A stretch of 64,000 nt of DNA from Hermodice carunculata (lineage: Eukaryota; Annelida; Polychaeta; Eunicida; Amphinomidae): positions 121,969,679 to 122,033,678 of the forward strand of contig OZ026613.1 in NCBI GenBank assembly GCA_964020975.1, given 5' to 3'. Below are positions 60,661 to 64,000 of the stretch, in pieces. Position 1 is the stretch's first letter; each line of letters begins with the position of its first letter. Made by a program: the position numbers and the translations under genes. A model generated the notes under the pieces. The model ran no database searches. It was not told where the DNA came from and worked only from the letters and a program-made list of their open reading frames with translations.

Positions 60661-61332
60661 AAAATATTGTGTGCTCTGGGATGACATGATAGTCTAATCC
60701 ATTTTCTTGAGAGTGCTGCAAGTATTTCCTAGGTTTAAGATAATATCTTCGTTTTATTCCCTTGTTTACATGGTTAGCTATACAATTCAATTTGAACTGA
60801 AGAAAGTCATTTTCCCAGTTCGTGGCTATAGAATCTCCAGTGCACAATTGAAAGGAAACTGGACTCTGGTTATAATATATTTCAGTAGTTCATCACTTTA
60901 TAAATGTCATGAAAGCCCCACAACACTTAAATATATGAAAATATAAAACATACTTCTGAGTTTTCAGGGAATGTCCCCACAATGGACACACCAAACTTGA
61001 TTCTTAGCACAAAGTTATGATACAAAGAAATACAACAAATTCCCGACTTCACACAAGAATGAATAACAGTTTCCTCCAGCATTAATCACTGGGTCCTTAC
61101 ATGGGAATTTGAACAGAGTTTTCAGTAAGAGTCTATCAGTATTTACACAGGAAATTTTTCAATTGAAAAAGAGTGTGGTCTTATTAAACCCTCTCTGACA
61201 CTTTTCCAAAATGTATTCTTTTAGCAGCATAATGTACATTTTTTGGTCAAATGGACAAGTAAACAAATTTAAAATAGACGAGATTTACCATAAGCCACGT
61301 CAAAGTGTACATACAGGTAATGCTCTACATAC

Positions 61333-61536
61333 TGCTAATACATGCCTTTTCTTGTCGCACTATGATGTCATCAACGTCCATTCCTGCCATACAAAGACCA
61401 GCATCATGTAAGCTTGACACTGCTCCAACAAATGCCTTCATTATCTTGTAGCATAGTTTAATATCTGTAATGTCATTCTGTTGTAGAAATTCCTTAAGTG
61501 TTGTGTTCCCAAATCCATGATCCTGGCATATATCAA
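61333..61536 (-). CDS. Pseudokinase-like exon of a host gene
   Basis: The acceptor CTTTGCAG precedes 61536 and the donor AGCA|GTATGT follows 61333. The 204-bp exon is in phase 1 at both ends and open. It reads DICQDHGFGNTTLKEFLQQN, then KLCYKIMKAFVGAVSSLHDA and GLCMAGMDVDDIIVRQEK. The pattern of an acidic hinge, T-L-x-E-F-L, an A-F-x-x-A-V-x-x-L-H-x-A-G-L helix and a following D-D-I-I-V strand is that of a protein kinase from hinge to catalytic loop. Where kinases have H-R-D-L-K-x-x-N this reads M-A-G-M-D-V-D-D, so catalytic residues are missing, suggesting a pseudokinase. A further piece upstream (about 61780-61690, reading GIIFTPHLREAVTRTRQLV) may be another exon but lacks clear splice sites. 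Confidence 0.55.
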
Positions 61537-62245
61537 CTGCAAAGGTCACATAGTATTTTGGAGTCATTAAATTTATGAATATGGTTAATGTTTTTTCTTT
61601 AAAGATTGTGAGTTTTAAACAGTTAAGGCTACATGTTTTGGAACAAAACATAGGTTTGTAGTTAGTGAATACTATTTCAGAGTTCAAAGGTCCTGTTTAA
61701 AAACACTAGTTGCCTTGTACGGGTGACTGCCTCTCTCAAGTGAGGAGTGAAAATAATTCCTTCACATTGGTATTCGAAAATGAATGTAGATTTTTTGATA
61801 ATTCTTGAATCTCGTTTTTATTTGCTGCATTTAACTTGACTCTCATTATCAGGTTGAAATTAATGAGAATGGGTAATACGTTTCAGAACTATGTTCACCA
61901 CAATATACTTCTTTCAGAGTTATGGCTAGCTTGCTGATTCAGAACACAAAGTATACAGTATTTTGTAGCAGATTAGTGTGAGAAAGCAACCTGATTGAGT
62001 ATAATTTGATGCTAGCAAGTAGCAAACCATTTAAGTGTGCTTTCAATAACCCCCCACAATTTATGAAAATACTGCATCAATATATATGAATGTAACACAC
62101 CTACAAAATACAGCGGCACAAATGTTAGTTATCTGATATTGCATCTAGACCATCATACCCAACAACTCTGTGTCTGGGTCAAACGCCCAAGAAATTGAGT
62201 TCACTCGCTTGATTCCAAAACCTGAGTGTCCCATTATGCCATCTC

Positions 62246-63505
62246 TTGGTTCCTATAATTACATTATGTTCATCAATTTTGAAGATTTTCGAAATGGTAG
62301 TTATTGAGAAGGAAGGAGATAAAATTCGATCATCTGATATGCAATTTGCCTATAAAGATCAACACTCGACTACTTTGGCTACGCTAACTATGAAAGACAC
62401 AGTCAACTATTACTTTCTTGGAAATTCTAATGTCTATAGTTGCTTTATTGATGCATGCAAGGCTTTTAATAGAGTGAGACATGATCGTCTTTTTAAATTG
62501 TTACTGGATAGAAACGTAAACCCATTCATTTTAAAAATGCTAAAGGATTCGTATGCAAGACAAAACATTAGTGTAAAATGGAAAGATACAAAATCATACT
62601 GTTTCAACTCCACAAATGGGGTACGTCAAGGTGGAATTCTATCTCCTTTACTATTCACAGTTTATATGGATGTTCTTCTAAATAGATTACAGGAAAATGG
62701 CAGTGGTTGTTGGATTGGCCGTAAATATTTTGGGGTTATATCATATGCTGATGGTATGACTATAATGAATCCAAGTCTCGCAGGTTTACAGGAAATGTTG
62801 AATATTTGCGAAAAATTTAGTGAGGAATTTGATGTGAGATTTAATCCATCCAAGACACAGTGTATTAGGTTTTCAAAAGTTGAAATGCGGAATAATTAGT
62901 CCTGTTTATATTTAGGCGGTCAAAAGTTAACCTGGGTATCAAAAGTGAAACATTTAGGGAATTGGATATCATTTAACTTGTCTGAGGAAATAGAAATATC
63001 GAAAAAGAGGGGTAGTTTTTACAGTTCGGTGAACAAATTGTATGCTAACTTTCATAATGTTGGTCATAGGCTCATGATGAAATTGTTTAATTCATATTGT
63101 AATTCTTTTTATGGAGCACAGGCATGGAATTTAAAAGATAAACACATAGATGGTATACTGAAAGCTTGGAATAAGAGTGTAAGACATTTGTGTAAACTCC
63201 CTGTAATGACCCATACAAAAATTTTGCCTTTCCTGACCAACACATTACATGTAAAAGAAATGTTATATTTGAGAGTTTTGAAAATGATATTGACAAAGGA
63301 AAATATAGACAATGAAACTGTTTCCTTTCTTGCAAAATGTTGCATTGATAATAAGTTGACAATAATTGGTAGTAACTACACTTTAATTAGAAGTTCTTTA
63401 GGTTTAATATCCGGAAATGTTCAATATCACATTGCAAAACACAAGTTGGCAGAACGAAAGAAAAGTACATTTGATGAAAAGATACATATGGTAATAGAGA
63501 TTTAA
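62246..63505 (+). pseudogene. LINE ORF2 reverse transcriptase, nearly unbroken
   Basis: A single frame runs from 62246 to 63505 with one TAG at 62897-62899. Motifs in order: ITLCSSILKIFEMVV, DMQFAYKDQHST, YSCFIDACKAFNRVRHDRLF (block with the first catalytic D), NGVRQGGILSPLLFTVYMD and GVISYADGMTIMNPS, where the second D of the usual Y-A-D-D is G. Then FNPSKTQCIRFS and, after the stop, LGNWISFNL and the thumb and C-terminal region ending near 63505-63590. The upstream edge shows only eroded remnants of R-P-I-T. No endonuclease is present, so it is 5'-truncated. The sequence passes into (TA)n about 130 bp after the last coding motif. Confidence 0.85.
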
Positions 63506-63718
63506 GATATACTTGAAGACAAAAATAGTTTAATTGGATTTGCAAGAGAGGAAATGGGTGATATCCTTACAAGTTTATGTGTAGAATAATATCGTTTATA
63601 AGTTGTTAATATTCACATGCCATCTGTAAGTACTATGTATCATCGTTGAGTTCTTTGTTTCTTTTTTCTTCTTACTTTCTTACAAAATGGTGTACCTGTA
63701 TTGTGTACGTGAAGTATA

Positions 63719-64000
<282 letters not shown>

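Overview
The window is AT-rich, gene-poor nuclear DNA from an animal, most likely a marine invertebrate. The exons that can be placed have GT-AG borders. The rest is a dense layer of LINEs, a Penelope-like element, Tc1-like and MITE-type DNA transposons, minisatellites and very long (TA)n, (GT)n and (GA)n tracts. The LINE ORF1 type (43.0 kb), the Neptune-like Penelope element (6.5-9.3 kb), the AGGTCA-rich repeats and the RAG1-N-like gene are all known from molluscs, cephalochordates, hemichordates and echinoderms. The sequence alone does not settle the phylum.

Layout: 0.8-2.3 kb (minus) holds a spliced gene whose first exon matches the zinc-binding N-terminal region of RAG1, as in the N-RAG-TP type transposon of sea slugs. 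It is spliced cleanly but carries two in-frame stops. 3.9-5.6 kb holds LINE pieces. 6.5-9.3 kb is a decayed Penelope-like element. 10-17 kb is mostly dispersed and tandem repeats with a 434-bp TA-flanked MITE at 13.4 kb. 17.0-18.8 kb is a LINE split by another repeat. 21.57-22.66 kb is a 40-bp minisatellite with higher-order structure.

26.2-34.4 kb (minus) is the best host gene: a secreted SOUL/heme-binding-protein-2-like gene. Exon 1 carries a signal peptide, exons 2 and 3 the SOUL fold, and a fourth exon is tentative. Its intron 1 starts as GTAAGT followed directly by (CT)n. Its intron 2 starts inside a tandem array whose units repeat the exon-2/intron-2 splice donor. A 509-bp terminal-inverted-repeat element with a 6-bp target duplication sits inside that array.

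36-39 kb holds a LINE reverse transcriptase and another retroelement fragment. 42.8-43.6 kb holds the 5' part of a two-ORF LINE. 44.3-50 kb is a LINE endonuclease gene cut in two by an apparent 4.3-kb inverted-repeat-ended insertion full of tandem arrays. 50.5-51.2 kb is a Tc1-like transposase fossil. 54.2-56.4 kb is an array of about 140-bp units rich in AGGTCA half-sites. Two further host exons are visible on the minus strand: a last exon with poly(A) signal at 57 kb and a pseudokinase-like exon at 61.4 kb. LINE fossils lie between them. 62.2-63.6 kb is a nearly unbroken LINE reverse transcriptase that ends close to a 116-bp (TA)n tract.

No operon-like organisation, CRISPR array, rRNA or convincing tRNA was seen. 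All family calls were made by eye from motifs, without database searches.
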